This document shows, in pieces, positions 10,584 through 20,575 of a stretch of DNA of 64,000 nucleotides (position 1 is the stretch's first letter; each line of letters starts with the position of its first letter). The notes below the pieces were generated by a model that was not told where the DNA came from, made no database searches, and worked only from the letters and a program-made list of their open reading frames with translations. Both the position numbers and the translations under genes were made by a program. The stretch is from Cercophora sp. LCS_1 (taxonomy: Eukaryota > Ascomycota > Sordariomycetes > Sordariales > Lasiosphaeriaceae), in assembly GCA_036250225.1 (NCBI GenBank), contig JAPZLL010000019.1, forward strand, positions 248,001 to 312,000, written 5' to 3'.

Positions 10584-11752
10584 TGCTGCTACGGATCTGG
10601 GGGTGGTGGTCTGGGCAGAGTGTACGACGAGGAAGTGATGAAGGGCGGACGGGACGGCTCGGTGCTTGCAGATAGCCACGAAGGAGAAAAGCTCGACGGA
10701 GGGGAGAAGAGAGGAACGCAAGCCGGAGAGGAGAATATATACCTACAATTCAACGAGGCCCGTTTCTCGGAGAGTCATCGCTGATGGATGGCTGCCCCTC
10801 ACCCCCTTTCTGTTGTACCCGTGTCGAGGAGGAGCTTGGTTCCAGTGCGGGGGGAGCTGGCCAGGCCAGGCCCGTTGCTGAGATTGGCGTGGACTGGATT
10901 GGGTTGGATGGGAGTGGGAGGCAGAGCTCTCTTGCAGAGCCAGCAACCCCCACCACACCCATTACGCCATGGTTAGGCTCACCTTTTGGTGGTGAGGGCC
11001 TGTCTGCCGCGAGGTCCCGAGAGCTTGTCGCGGCGCCCGCAGCTGGGCAAGCTGCCATTTTACCCAGCCCATTTACCCGCGCCAATCATGAGGGGCGCCC
11101 ATGCCCGCCTGGACTCCGCTGCTAGCAAGAAGCCGTGATGAAGAGGCTATCAGCTGAGGAGCAGAAACTTTTTATCCCAGAGATACAGGGGACGGGCATG
11201 GCGAGAAAAAAGAAACGCAAATGGAGTTGAGCCATGAACCATGATCGCTGCCATGCCGGGTGTCCCGCATCGACAGGGGCTTGCCTGGGGCTGTCCACGG
11301 TTGCCAAAGGCCCGAGCATCTGGTCTGCCCGGGCGCGCGAGGCATCATGAGGGCATTGTGGGCTGATGGCGATTGCGGAGCGCGAATACGTAGCTCACAG
11401 CTGCGAGTAGATTGCCCAGTAGCTGCTGCGTGTCAATGGCCGCAGGTGAGGTCGCGCAGGGCGGGAACAGGCTGCTATTTATCTCTGGCGCGTGATCCGA
11501 GATACATGACGGACGGCAACGTACCTGTCGGTATGTCGCATTGCATGCGAGCGACCAGCTCCAGACCAACCTCGTCGTCGCTATCGGCGGCGGCAGTTCG
11601 TGGTGATCAACTTGAAGATGGCGGGGTAAGACCCCGCGATTGTTGGATGCGAAACTGCTAGGAAACCCAAATGCCATCAGAAACAGAGGCAAAAACAGAA
11701 ACGACCCAGCGCCAGGGCTTGGCACACTCAATGCCAAAGAGGCAAAAATGAG
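10584..11752. other. Upstream region of xylitol dehydrogenase
   Basis: This 1.2-kb stretch has no supported gene. It is GC-rich with C-runs; one CCCCAC (10947-10952) matches the SYGGRG consensus of the carbon repressor CreA on the minus strand, but a single 6-mer is weak evidence. A TATA-like element lies at 10733-10741. Confidence 0.45.
10733..10741 (-). promoter_or_regulatory. TATA-like element upstream of xylitol dehydrogenase
   Basis: On the minus strand the sequence reads GTATATATT, 150 bp before the xylitol dehydrogenase start codon. It stands out in GC-rich surroundings. Position and orientation suit a core promoter with a leader of roughly 100 nt. Confidence 0.4.
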
Positions 11753-11839
11753 TGACAAGAGTGGGATTCGAACCCACGCCCCTTCGGACTGCGAAGCTGC
11801 TGATCAAGCTGTGCTTGGATCAAGAAGCCTGAACGCAGC
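11753..11839 (-). pseudogene. tRNA-Leu(CAG) 3' part, 5' half missing
   Basis: On the minus strand the segment has an anticodon stem CTGCG/CGCAG, loop TTCAGG (anticodon CAG), an intron-like insert, variable arm, T-arm GGGTTCGAATCCC and 3' acceptor strand TCTTGTC plus discriminator A. From the anticodon arm to the 3' end it closely matches the tRNA-Leu(AAG) at 33164-33276. The match stops at position 26: the GGCCGAG...TCTAAGGC D-arm (A box) and 5' acceptor strand are absent, and I found no displaced copy nearby. Without the A box and acceptor stem it should not give a functional tRNA. Confidence 0.75.
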
Positions 11840-12118
11840 AAACCTGATCTCTGTCTACTTGCAATCATGCAAAGATAGGCGGCACAGGCTTGATCAATCA
11901 ACTATCAAGCCGCTGTCAGAACGCGGATGAGGCCCTATATTTGCACATGGCACCTGAGCTCCCCTGACTCAGTCCCTGCAAATGTCCGAAGCCCCTGTAA
12001 CCGCTGCACCGTTACATTCCATGGCCTCTGCCATACCTATCCCTCCTAACAGTTTGTCTTGGCTCACTCTGGCCTCTCCGCCAATGACAAGAAACTCCCG
12101 CTCACTTTTATGTATGTA

Positions 12119-12640
12119 TTAGGTATCCACCATCCCAAGGCTCATAGATGAGATGAAACCCTCGTCATGGTCTTCGAGGTCGCGTGTCTTGAGCTCGCCG
12201 CTCTTCACCTCGACAAAGTGACGGTTGGACCTGAGGAACACATGCCTTCCATCCTCGACGTTCGATGCCCCGTGAACGTTTGCTTTGTCCTTGGTACTAG
12301 ATTCCTCGTCCTCAGTCACAGGTTCGTCCTCCAGGTCGGTGCCCTCGGCGTTGCGACGAGGTAACCCCGTAGCAGATCAACTCAAGATCGAAGGGAACTT
12401 TCTCGCTAGCCAAAATGACGAGGCTTTCGATGTAAGAGGTATACACTTCGGGCGTGTGTATGGCGGCGTGATCCCACAAGGCCAACGCCTCAACTACCGG
12501 TTTTCGATATACCGATCGGTTGCATTGGAACGCCCTGTCCTGTCCTGCCTTCCTGCTCCAAGAACTGTAGGATATGGCAGCTAAGGATGGGGCTGGGATG
12601 CAACAAATAGGGGGGGAAACCCATACCAGACTCTGCAAAG
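12119..12640 (-). pseudogene. Doubtful or frame-broken coding remnant
   Basis: Two protein-like open frames follow each other on the minus strand. The first includes a segment with LALWDHAAIHTPEVYTSYI and ILASEKVPFDLELICYG (about 12360-12550). The second is acidic, with EDEPVTEDEES and a C-terminus SMSLGMVDT (12119-12360). They are in different frames and meet near 12355, where only a weak GTTACC donor could join them. A better intron (GTATGG...CTACAG, about 12562-12623) lies upstream. Either this is a lineage-specific gene with a non-consensus intron or a gene broken by a frameshift. No family is recognised. Confidence 0.3.
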
Positions 12641-12863
12641 CTCACCCAGTGTGGCTATCTTCGTGCAGTATGCTTTCCATCTCGAGCGTTCGCAGCCGCT
12701 GTCCCGGACGATGCAAATGATGCGACAATTGGGTTTACGATCATTAGCCTGGCAATAGCAATAGTGATGGTGATGACGATGGTAATGACTTGGCGATGGT
12801 GGAATTTGACTTGAACTCGGTGCTGCCACTGGTGGGCTATGAAATAGTAACTACCGGGGGGTG

Positions 12864-12923
12864 GGGTCGGCTGGTTTGACAATTACGTGGGCCTCAGGGT
12901 CGGCCGGTTTGACAATCACGTTG
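12864..12923. repeat. Two-copy tandem repeat, 33-bp period
   Basis: The string gggtcggcyggtttgacaa occurs at 12865 and again 33 bp later, with two C/T differences in the next bases. On the minus strand it would encode VIVKPADP twice, but no gene is supported there. Confidence 0.7.
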
Positions 12924-13162
12924 ATACAATGAATACTATCTCTCGTTATCTTATCACAATCACAATACCTTACTTTCCTCACCCCAGCTCTTCCTCTGAA
13001 GAAGGACGCGCTGCTCAAGTTTTCGGAGCTCAGTGTAGACGAAGACCCCAATACCAGAAGTTGGGCGCGCCGTTCTCGGGTGGATCCTCTCTTGTTATTG
13101 ACGGAGATGGCCCAATTCATGCATCAATGATCTTTGCGATCAGCTGGCGTAGGCGGAATGCT

Positions 13163-13795
13163 GGACCTGGGCGTGTGCCGTTTTGCGATCCCTTGCGCCG
13201 GTCACTATACCGGTCATCGCGGTCTCGACGAGGGGGTCGCAACCTGAGTGGTCGTCGGTCACCGCTTGTCGTCCCTCCGCGCTTCCCGAACCTCCACCGT
13301 CCTGCTCATCAGCACTGTCGTCATTAGGCCTGTTAGATATTGTTTTGTCGATATCTATAGGGTCAGCAGTATCATTGGGCTTCCCCAGCTGCTTTCGCTT
13401 TGCTGCCTGTGAGCCGGTATCCTCGGGCCCAGCTCTGACACGCTTTTCGAAGCCGTCTCCTGACCCTCCTCTCCCTCCCTCTTCCTCCTCTCCTCCTATT
13501 TCTTCTCTCAGCCCCTTTTGCCCCCCTTTTGCCCTTGCCTTGCTCCGGCTCCTCTTTCTTGTTCACTTCCTTCATTTTTTCCTCCGTCCCCCTCTGCCTC
13601 TTGCGACGCTGGCCGGTGAGCATGATGATCAAGTGGTAAAAAGACCGCCACGACTTGGGCTGCGGAGTGGCGGCACCATTTTTGTCGACGATCACCTTGG
13701 CCACGGGTGGTAGTCTTCTTATATTCTTTCCTTCTTGCCTGAGTCTCGTTCTTCGCCGCCATTGGCGGCCGGGGCGGGAACGAGGGCTTTGCCAT
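13163..13795 (-). pseudogene. Low-complexity basic/acidic coding remnant, frame uncertain
   Basis: All three minus-strand frames hold protein-like pieces. One starts MAKPSFPPRPPMAAKNETQ (13795), a second contains VAKVIVDKNGAATPQPKSW and a Lys/Glu-rich run, and a third runs acidic with PNDTADPIDIDKT to a stop at 13163. No consensus introns link them cleanly. This could be a small Lys/Glu-rich protein gene with unrecognised splicing, or a decaying one. No function can be named. Confidence 0.25.
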
Positions 13796-14294
13796 TTTCG
13801 GGGGCAGCAGCAGGAGATTGGCCAGAACTGGTGACAGAGAGAGAGAGTGCGGAGGCCGGGAAGATATTTTAGTGAGAAATTATTTCTCAAGCAGGTTAGT
13901 TAAAAGCAGAACTAATGGAATCCGAAGGGGCAAAAGCTGGTGCAGCTGGGCAAGCGTCGCGATCTTGGACCTGGTCGGCAAGCATTAGAAACGGACGTGG
14001 ACCACCCAGCATAACCTTATCCAGACCAGGAATCAAACTGAACAAGACATAAGCCAACAAATCTAGCCCTCCTCGGCAGGACTTTCGAGCAAACCCGCCA
14101 GGTCAATCAAGACGGACCCCAGGCGTAGTCTTGTGTTGAAAATATTTAAGACTAGGATTCTAGCTAAGGATATATATAATATCCACAACGTTACACCTTG
14201 CTGTGAAGCGTCGATTATAGAGGTTGAATCCAGGAAGACGAACACCGCCCCATGCCGTGTTGAGCCTGGCCCATTTATATTGTTACAGGTCTCT
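13796..14294. other. Intergenic with a TA-rich patch
   Basis: No gene is supported. Bases 14130-14220 are TA-rich (aggatatatataatatcc, gattctagctaag), unlike the flanks. This is the kind of composition left by repeat-induced point mutation in fungi, but no element boundary can be drawn. Confidence 0.45.
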
Positions 14295-15958
14295 TCAAAG
14301 AGCATCCGCCTTCTCCAAAATACCCAGCGCGCCACCGACAAGATGCAGACTTCCTGTGATCAGGGCTTGCACCTTTTGCCCATCCTCGAGAGACTCTGAC
14401 AAGCTGCGGGCCTTGTTGATGGCCTCCTCAATGCTATGGATGACCGTAATGTTTGCTGCCGGGTCTAAAGTAGACCATCTCTCTGCAAATGCCCTCTGCG
14501 CTGTCATCTTCTCGATATCTCTGGGGTTGTGCTGGTGGTTGACGAAATCTGGCCTGTTAGCCTTGGGGACGCACCAAAGGTTGCCTGACTTACCTCTTTT
14601 ATATCCCGTCTCAGCGTACGTCACATTGGTGCAGAAAATGACATGCTCGAACCCTCGACCAGAAGAATCGCCCTTCTTGACCGTGTTACACAGTCCATCG
14701 AGAAAGTCAATCGCCTCAGTCCGCCCCTGCTGGTTAAATATCAAAACCCTTGGTCCCTTCTTCTCGGCAACCTCTCCAACAAACCATCGAGCAGCCATCT
14801 TCAAGCTGTCGACCGTATGTGCGCCATCCACATGCCAAGTGACATTTCCCTCCTCCTTGACTTCGCAGCGCCCTCGCCAAACCACCTGCTCCAATCCTTC
14901 GACAAACTCCTTGGGAAGACTACCCGGGTCTGGGGAGAACGACGGATCCAGCTTCTTGAGCGCTGTTTCTGCCAACGCAACAGCCAGTGTGGCATTCTTC
15001 TTTTGAAAGGCGGCGTCGGGGTGAATTTTGACATTCTTCAATCGTGGGTCAATGTCCAACACCTTCAAATCCACCCCCTTCTCAATTGCCCGACCCTTCA
15101 ACACCTCTGCTGCCGAACAGACTTGCTCAATGGTGAATGCTGGGCTCCCCGGCTTCATGATGCCTGCCTTGTGCCATGCAATTTTATCAACCGTATCGCC
15201 CAGCACGAAGACATGATCAATGCCCAGGGTGCTAATACCACTAGCAATCGGACGGTCGACGACATTGGTGGCATCATACTCGCCACCGATTCCCGTTTCG
15301 TATACTGCTGCATCAACACCCTCGGAGAGGAAGACGTGATAGCTCATCAGGGTAAGGTAGCGGGCGTAAATGGGCTTGGTGCCAACCTCGACCAAGTCTG
15401 CAGCATCCTGGGAAGTCTCGAGGCGGTCCCAGACCTCGAAGAAATATCGTGCAAAAAGGTCCTCGGATATTGGTCGTGAGTCGATGCGTATGCGCTCACG
15501 CACGGCAATAAGATGGGGAGAGGTAAAGAGGCCGACACTCTTAGGAGTACCACGGGTCTGGTGGTAGCGGGACAGGATGGAGTCGACGAAAGCGCAGGTG
15601 CTTCCCTTGCCCTTGGTTCCAGCAACGTGGATGATGTTAAGACGATCTAGGTCCTGGGATGAGTAGCCGATGCGAGCGAGATAGCCGCGCATCTCGCGGA
15701 CCGAGTTAGCATCGGGACGGATGCCGGCCTTGCGGCGGGCCTCGATGACAGCAAAGGGCGTTTGGAGCGAGTTGAGCGCATCAATGGCGTCCTGGCAGCG
15801 TCAGTGTGCAGCGTCAAATACGAATTGGTCTGTCTCACATTGTAGCTCCTGCCCTGGGTCGCCATGGTCTTTCTGAAGAGGAGACCCGCTCTTGATGAAC
15901 CTTTCTTGGCCAGAAATGACCTCAGGAAAAGTCGTGTCTGGGAAAACACAGGACGCAT
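14295..15958 (-). CDS. Folylpolyglutamate synthase, probably mitochondrial and cytosolic
   Basis: Exons 15958-15839, 15791-14594 and 14548-14295 give 523 residues. The last intron is 45 nt and divisible by three, so it reads through; removing it restores YKRDFVNHQHNP, a fungal FPGS signature. The enzyme adds gamma-linked glutamates to folates using ATP, retaining them for methionine and one-carbon metabolism. The Mur-ligase P-loop GTKGKGS is at 98-104; GIGGEYDATN, GIDHVFVLGDT and VDGAHT follow in family order. The N-terminus (MRPVFSQTRLFLRSF) looks like a mitochondrial presequence, and an internal Met (MATQGRSYN) at residue 32 could give a cytosolic form. An in-frame ATG 33 nt further upstream is an alternative start. 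Confidence 0.93.
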
Positions 15959-16388
15959 TGGGGCGCCTGCTTGCTTACAACCGGAAGCCAATCATTTCTG
16001 ACTGGTGGTTCGGCTGAACAACTATTTTTGTGTATCGGAAATGTCGCTTTCTCAATGCATCCTCGGTGAAGCTCGAGGTTGCTTTGTCAAGGGTTATGAC
16101 GGAATCTTCCGCAGGGTTGCAAAGCATCCGTCATCGCCGAACTCGGCCTCGGTTTCCCCCAGGTGGGGGTGACAGCGATCCCTCTCAACCGATCGCCGCT
16201 CCCAATGCAGGTAGTCCAAGTATTGTATGATTGCTCTTCAATGAATAGCCAAGCGCCCTAAATCAATGTGCACTTGAGGTTTTGGGGTGTCACAGGTCCA
16301 CCTGTGCCACGCCGCTGAATGCGCGCACCGCATTAGCGATCATGAGCTTGATGATGTGTGAAGCTGAGACAAAGGGGCCCAAAAAAAT
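15959..16388. other. Intergenic, upstream of FPGS
   Basis: A 430-bp stretch between the FPGS start and the tRNA-Leu(CAG) 3' end. It should hold the FPGS promoter; no distinct motif is seen. Confidence 0.5.
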
Positions 16389-16487
16389 TGATGGCTGTGA
16401 GATTCGAACTCACGCCTCTTGCGAGACTACGAAACTGAGTTCTGTTGAACCTGAACGTAGCGCCTTAGACCGCTCGGCCAAACCACC
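16389..16487 (-). tRNA. tRNA-Leu(CAG) with intron
   Basis: On the minus strand a complete class II tRNA is present. The acceptor pairs GGTGGTT with AGCCATC (two G-U pairs) and the discriminator is A. The D-arm/A box is GGCCGAGCGGTCTAAGGC, the anticodon stem CTACG/CGTAG with loop TTCAGG..T, a long variable arm TCTCGCAAGAGGC, and T-arm GAGTTCGAATCTC. A 17-nt intron follows position 37. Anticodon CAG reads the CUG codon as leucine in this lineage. Confidence 0.93.
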
Positions 16488-17741
16488 TGTTGATATACAG
16501 TAACTCCGTAATTCTTTCCCATGAGGACCTCGCGCCTGCCCTCTTCCCCTGCACGTCCTTCACCTTTCTGCAGTACGTTTATGATAAGTTCCCAGTAGCT
16601 CGATCCCAGTCGTTTCTCGATTCCTTCCGATTCAGGTAGTAAGAGTAGGTATTGAACATCATAGCGTGCTAGAATCCTACCCTGGGAGAGACTACATGCT
16701 CAGGAATCACTGCTGGGGGTTTGCGATCTCAGATCCATCTCATTTTACCCACGCCTTGCGATATGGAGATACATACAACTATATACATTACTAATTACTT
16801 TCCCTTTTTCGCGTCGCCAGCGACACCCCTTGCGGCATCTCCAGCGCTGCTGACCATCGACTGTGTTGACCCATCAAGGCTCAGCTTGCCACATACGGCC
16901 GTGCCCTCTGTTTACCTGAAGAGAGGGAGAGGGAAACGGTCAGCCATATTTGTCCAGAGAAATGTCAATACTTCTTACCTGTGAATCCCAATTTAGGTTT
17001 TCGTTGTGCGTTCTAAAGCAAACCGGCATCGCGTGGACTAATGTATCCGGATGGAGAGTTTGGCGAGGTTGACGAAAGTCAGGTGATATTGTTTATCTTA
17101 TGACACGCTGAAAGATCAGGAAGTTGAAGAGACTGAGTGACGGATGTGCTTCGATGTGGCATTTCTATTCGTGAAGCCAGGTGCTTGGCGGCGAACCCGC
17201 ATGCCGATTCCGTTGGGCAAGGTGAGCTGGATAGTCTAGATGGCAGCTCGGCGACGATCTCGTTCGGTGGCAAGAGTATTGGAGCCCTCATGGTTTGGCC
17301 CTTGATCGGACAAGACTTGCGAGCCAAAAGACGTAGGCGACTGTCTGGGCTGGAAGTGGGCGGTGATGAGTCTGTAGCACTGGGTTGTTGGTAATTGGTA
17401 TTGTGTCGAAACGTGAATGCCGGCCAAGGTTCCGAGAAAATGACTTAATATGCGTGCATGCTTCTGTTTTGTTCCTTTTTTAGTCCCGGTTCAACACGGA
17501 GAGGTGGTACCAACCTGTCGTCGCATGCGTTGAAGGCCCCGGTAATGTGGTGTGAGGGACTCTCCCCTGGGCCCAATACCATGTGCGTAGTCGACGGAGT
17601 TGAGAGCCTTTCTTTTTTGATCGTCAAATGCGAACTGGCAACTCTTGCAGAGCCTTGATCCCACCCAGGTCAGTAACACTTTACCAGGTTGCCACTTGAT
17701 TGCCATCATCGTTAGCATCGACTCATCGTATACGTCTAGAT
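16488..17741. other. Intergenic, gene-poor
   Basis: No open frame here looks protein-like. The stretch sits between the tRNA and the ankyrin relic and is moderately AT-rich. Confidence 0.5.
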
Positions 17742-18150
17742 CTACCACGTTGTTGTTGTTGTAGTATGGGTATTCGTGGTGCTTCTCTCTTGTGTTGATA
17801 TTTGCCCGGCTCGTTTCTCCTTTGTATCAATATCCGCGCCAGCTTGTAGTGCCTCTCCCTTGTGTTGGTCTCTGCGCCGGCGGCAATGAGTCTGAGCAGA
17901 GTTATTGTATGGGCGCTCGTGGTGCTTCTCCCCCGTATCGACATATACACCGGCGGCAATGAGTTTGGTGACCGGCCAGACGTGGCCGTTCTGATGTTGT
18001 ACCCGGCCAGCGAGATTGATCCTGTCTTTATGGTCAGCGCCCCTCCACATGATAAATAACTGTGTGGGTGGTGATTGCGTACCGGGCCTATTGTCATGGT
18101 TGCAAGTTGCCGCTCCGTGTGCAAGTGGAAATCCGTCCTCTAGGTGTCGA
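17742..18150 (-). pseudogene. Decayed ankyrin-repeat relic
   Basis: Ankyrin-type strings appear in two alternating minus-strand frames. One reads HQNGHVWPVTKLIAAG followed by VYVDTGEKHHERP; the other frame then gives LIAAGAETNTRERHYK, and the first resumes with LQAGADIDTKEKR. CTCATTGCCGCCGG recurs 73 nt apart instead of the 99 nt of an intact repeat, so the units are shortened and shifted. There is no start codon, intron structure or continuous frame. It is best read as a remnant of an ankyrin-repeat gene of the kind common in fungal NLR or heterokaryon-incompatibility families; that family link is an inference. Confidence 0.65.
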
Positions 18151-19108
18151 GCCGGCCGCAGCGCTGAAGCTTATGTCGTTTGTTCGTTGGTGTCGTCCAG
18201 CAGAGTCAGCCCATGCCATTATACCCACATACCTATAGGAATGAATAACTTACTTTCTCGAATGGGATGATGAAAAATAAAACTCCTATAAAAGTCAGCA
18301 ATCCGAGAAGTAAGTACTGGTTGAGTAAGGGGTTATTAATGTTGTTGAGAAAACGGCCGAAGAAGAAAAAAGGAGAGGGAGGGGAGCAGGTGGTAGGGGT
18401 TTATTTGAATGTAAATTTCCTCAAGCTTGTTGCTCCTTCCTTCCTACGTTCATTTCTTCCCGGCACACTCATGGCGGGTGGCCATTGGCTTTTATAGCGT
18501 TTTGAGTCCAAAATCCTGGAACGCCCCTTCCCAGAGATATCTGGAAGTATGAACAGAAAATGAGGATGAACAGGCAGATTTGGTATGTTAAAACTACTTA
18601 TTTAGGACTTGATAATGTAGAAACGTCGCAAAGTGCTTAATTCTTCTTCATTAAATACCTTGAGTTTCTAGATAATGGGTGGTGATATAGTGGAGAGTAG
18701 GTAGCATTTTTTTGCTCTGTCGTTTATAGAAATTAAACCAGAGCGCGGTTTACAGCCCCTTTAGTAGGAGCATTAGACCAATATTATTAGTGAAGGAATG
18801 CTTTCTGTATGGTTGAGTGGCATGGCATAGGAATACAGAGTTATTCAGGGGGGTGTATTCTAAGAGCTGTTGGCTTGGTCTAGTCCTGATTGCCCTGTCT
18901 TGTAGAGTTATACATGTAACCAGCCAACGGATTGGGCAGATGGCATTTCTCTTTATACTTTTTTGCTCCCAGTTAACAGGGCCCAAATAGTTTAGTTTTG
19001 TCCTCGCCCCAGACTACCTCGTCTCTGCAAGTAATCGACCAAGTCAAGTCGAGGTCTGCTATGTGGACAAGGCCCAAACCAGCGACGAACAACTCCAGAG
19101 AGCTCGGA
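18151..19108. other. AT-rich island
   Basis: About 950 bp with markedly lower GC than the neighbouring genes, rich in TA steps and A/T runs (18240-19010). A 78-codon minus-strand frame (18750-18986) is the longest and is not recognisable. The composition is compatible with a mutated repeat copy, but no terminal repeats or transposase remains could be made out. Confidence 0.5.
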
Positions 19109-20575
19109 TCAATCTACAGATTTGATCACTGGGCCCACGAGATGGAAGCTGCCTGTGACCAACACCTTACATACCTTGCCATCTTCTTGCGCTTGCGCGG
19201 CGATCGCTCTGACCTTTTCCACCGCCGAAGGCACAGAGTCATGAACAGAAGCAAGTGTACCCTGCGACAGGGTCAGGATCAACTCTTTCGCTCCGGCCTG
19301 AATGGCCAAATCCCGCTGCTCGCCGTCCTTTGCTGGTTGCTCGTCGTTCCTCGCTAAGATAGCGTGCGAAAATATCTGATCTCTTCCCAGACCCTCTTTC
19401 GCGCCCTTGAAAAGCGCGCCGAGCAATGCGGCTGTGTTTCTCTCCTGTTGGTTGAACACCAAAACTCTTATCGCATCGTTTCCTTTGGTCTCCTCCGCAA
19501 ACCACCTCCCAACACCCTCCAAACTATCCACTGTGTGCGCACCATCAACGAACCACTCAATCTCACTGTCTCTCAAAACCTCACATCGTCCCCGTAACAT
19601 CGCCTCCCTCAGCCCTGTCTTAAACTCCTCGGGCACGTCCTCAATCACCACCCCTCTCTTCCTCAAATGTTCCCTCGCAGCCTCAACCGCCAACTTCATA
19701 TTCTCACCCGTCCACGGCCCCGCCAGCCTTGCCCCGTCCACTTTGACTTCACCACGCACAACCTCCACCTCAGCACCCTTTTCCCTCCCTCTCTCCCTGA
19801 TCACCTCCAAAACTCCCTCCTCGGCCTCCCTCACAAACCCCTTGACACCCGCCTTCAAAACCCCCGCCTTATGCCACGCGATCTCCTCCACCGTCCCCCC
19901 AAGCATGCTCACATGATCAATCCCCAACCTTGTCACAACAGCCGCGCTCACCATCTCGCCACCCAAGACATTCGTAGCATCATACTCGCCCCCAATCCCA
20001 CACTCCACCACCGCATCCTTGACGCCCTCCCTGACAAACACATGCAGCGCCATGATGGTCAAGAACCGGAAATAAAACGGTTTACTCCCCGGCCCGTCGG
20101 GATCCACATCCCCTTCCTTCCGCGCCGCCTCGCTCAAACGATCCCACACCTCCCAGAAATACTTGGAGAAGAGCTCCTTGGAGATGGGCGCCCCGTTTAT
20201 CAAGATCCGTTCACGGACCGACACTACGTGTGGGGAGGTATACGTCCCCACGGGTCGACACTGGGGGTATTGCGACAGGATGGAGGCTGCGAACGTCGTG
20301 ACGGACCCTTTGCCCTTTGTGCCGGCCACGTGGATGCAGCGGAGGCCGGTGGCGGCTAGGGAGGAGGGGGTGTGGCCTGCGCGCTGGAGCCAGGCGAGCA
20401 TTTCGGGGATGGCCAGGGCGTTGAGGTTTGCGGGCGGGCTGGTCGGCGTGAAGAGGGCCGTGATGGCCCGGTTCGATTGGAGGAGGGAGAGGTGGCTTAG
20501 GGCCGAGTCGTAGGTTCGCGACATTTTGGCGGGCGTTGTGAAGAGGCGGGCGGGAAAGGGTAGGCGGAAGGGCAT
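19109..20575 (-). CDS. Folylpolyglutamate synthase-like protein, second copy
   Basis: A single uninterrupted frame of 488 residues. It has the Mur-ligase/FPGS plan: GTKGKGS at 85-91, YTSPHVVSVRERI, GIGGEYDATN, GIDHVSMLGGT and VDGAHTVDSL. It differs from the paralogue at 14295-15958 in having no introns, a shortened region where the other has YKRDFVNHQ (here SHAILARNDEQPAKDGEQ), and a more Glu/Arg-rich middle. It may be a divergent FPGS, a dihydrofolate synthase (Fol3-like) or an Rma1-like relative; sequence alone does not decide. The N-terminus (MPFRLPFPARLFTTPAKM) resembles a mitochondrial presequence, and Met18 is a possible alternative start. Confidence 0.88.
   Translation of the reverse strand: MPFRLPFPARLFTTPAKMSRTYDSALSHLSLLQSNRAITALFTPTSPPANLNALAIPEMLAWLQRAGHTPSSLAATGLRCIHVAGTKGKGSVTTFAASILSQYPQCRPVGTYTSPHVVSVRERILINGAPISKELFSKYFWEVWDRLSEAARKEGDVDPDGPGSKPFYFRFLTIMALHVFVREGVKDAVVECGIGGEYDATNVLGGEMVSAAVVTRLGIDHVSMLGGTVEEIAWHKAGVLKAGVKGFVREAEEGVLEVIRERGREKGAEVEVVRGEVKVDGARLAGPWTGENMKLAVEAAREHLRKRGVVIEDVPEEFKTGLREAMLRGRCEVLRDSEIEWFVDGAHTVDSLEGVGRWFAEETKGNDAIRVLVFNQQERNTAALLGALFKGAKEGLGRDQIFSHAILARNDEQPAKDGEQRDLAIQAGAKELILTLSQGTLASVHDSVPSAVEKVRAIAAQAQEDGKVCKVLVTGSFHLVGPVIKSVD

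Noticed and set aside
9083..10675. 530-codon plus-strand open frame opposite xylitol dehydrogenase
   Set aside because: It is Leu/Gly-rich and mirrors the GC-biased codons and repeat of the real minus-strand gene, which has all zinc and cofactor residues.
14549..14593. Reading through this segment as coding in FPGS (adds 15 residues)
   Set aside because: It has a GTAAGT donor and CAG acceptor, and removing it restores the family string YKRDFVNHQ.
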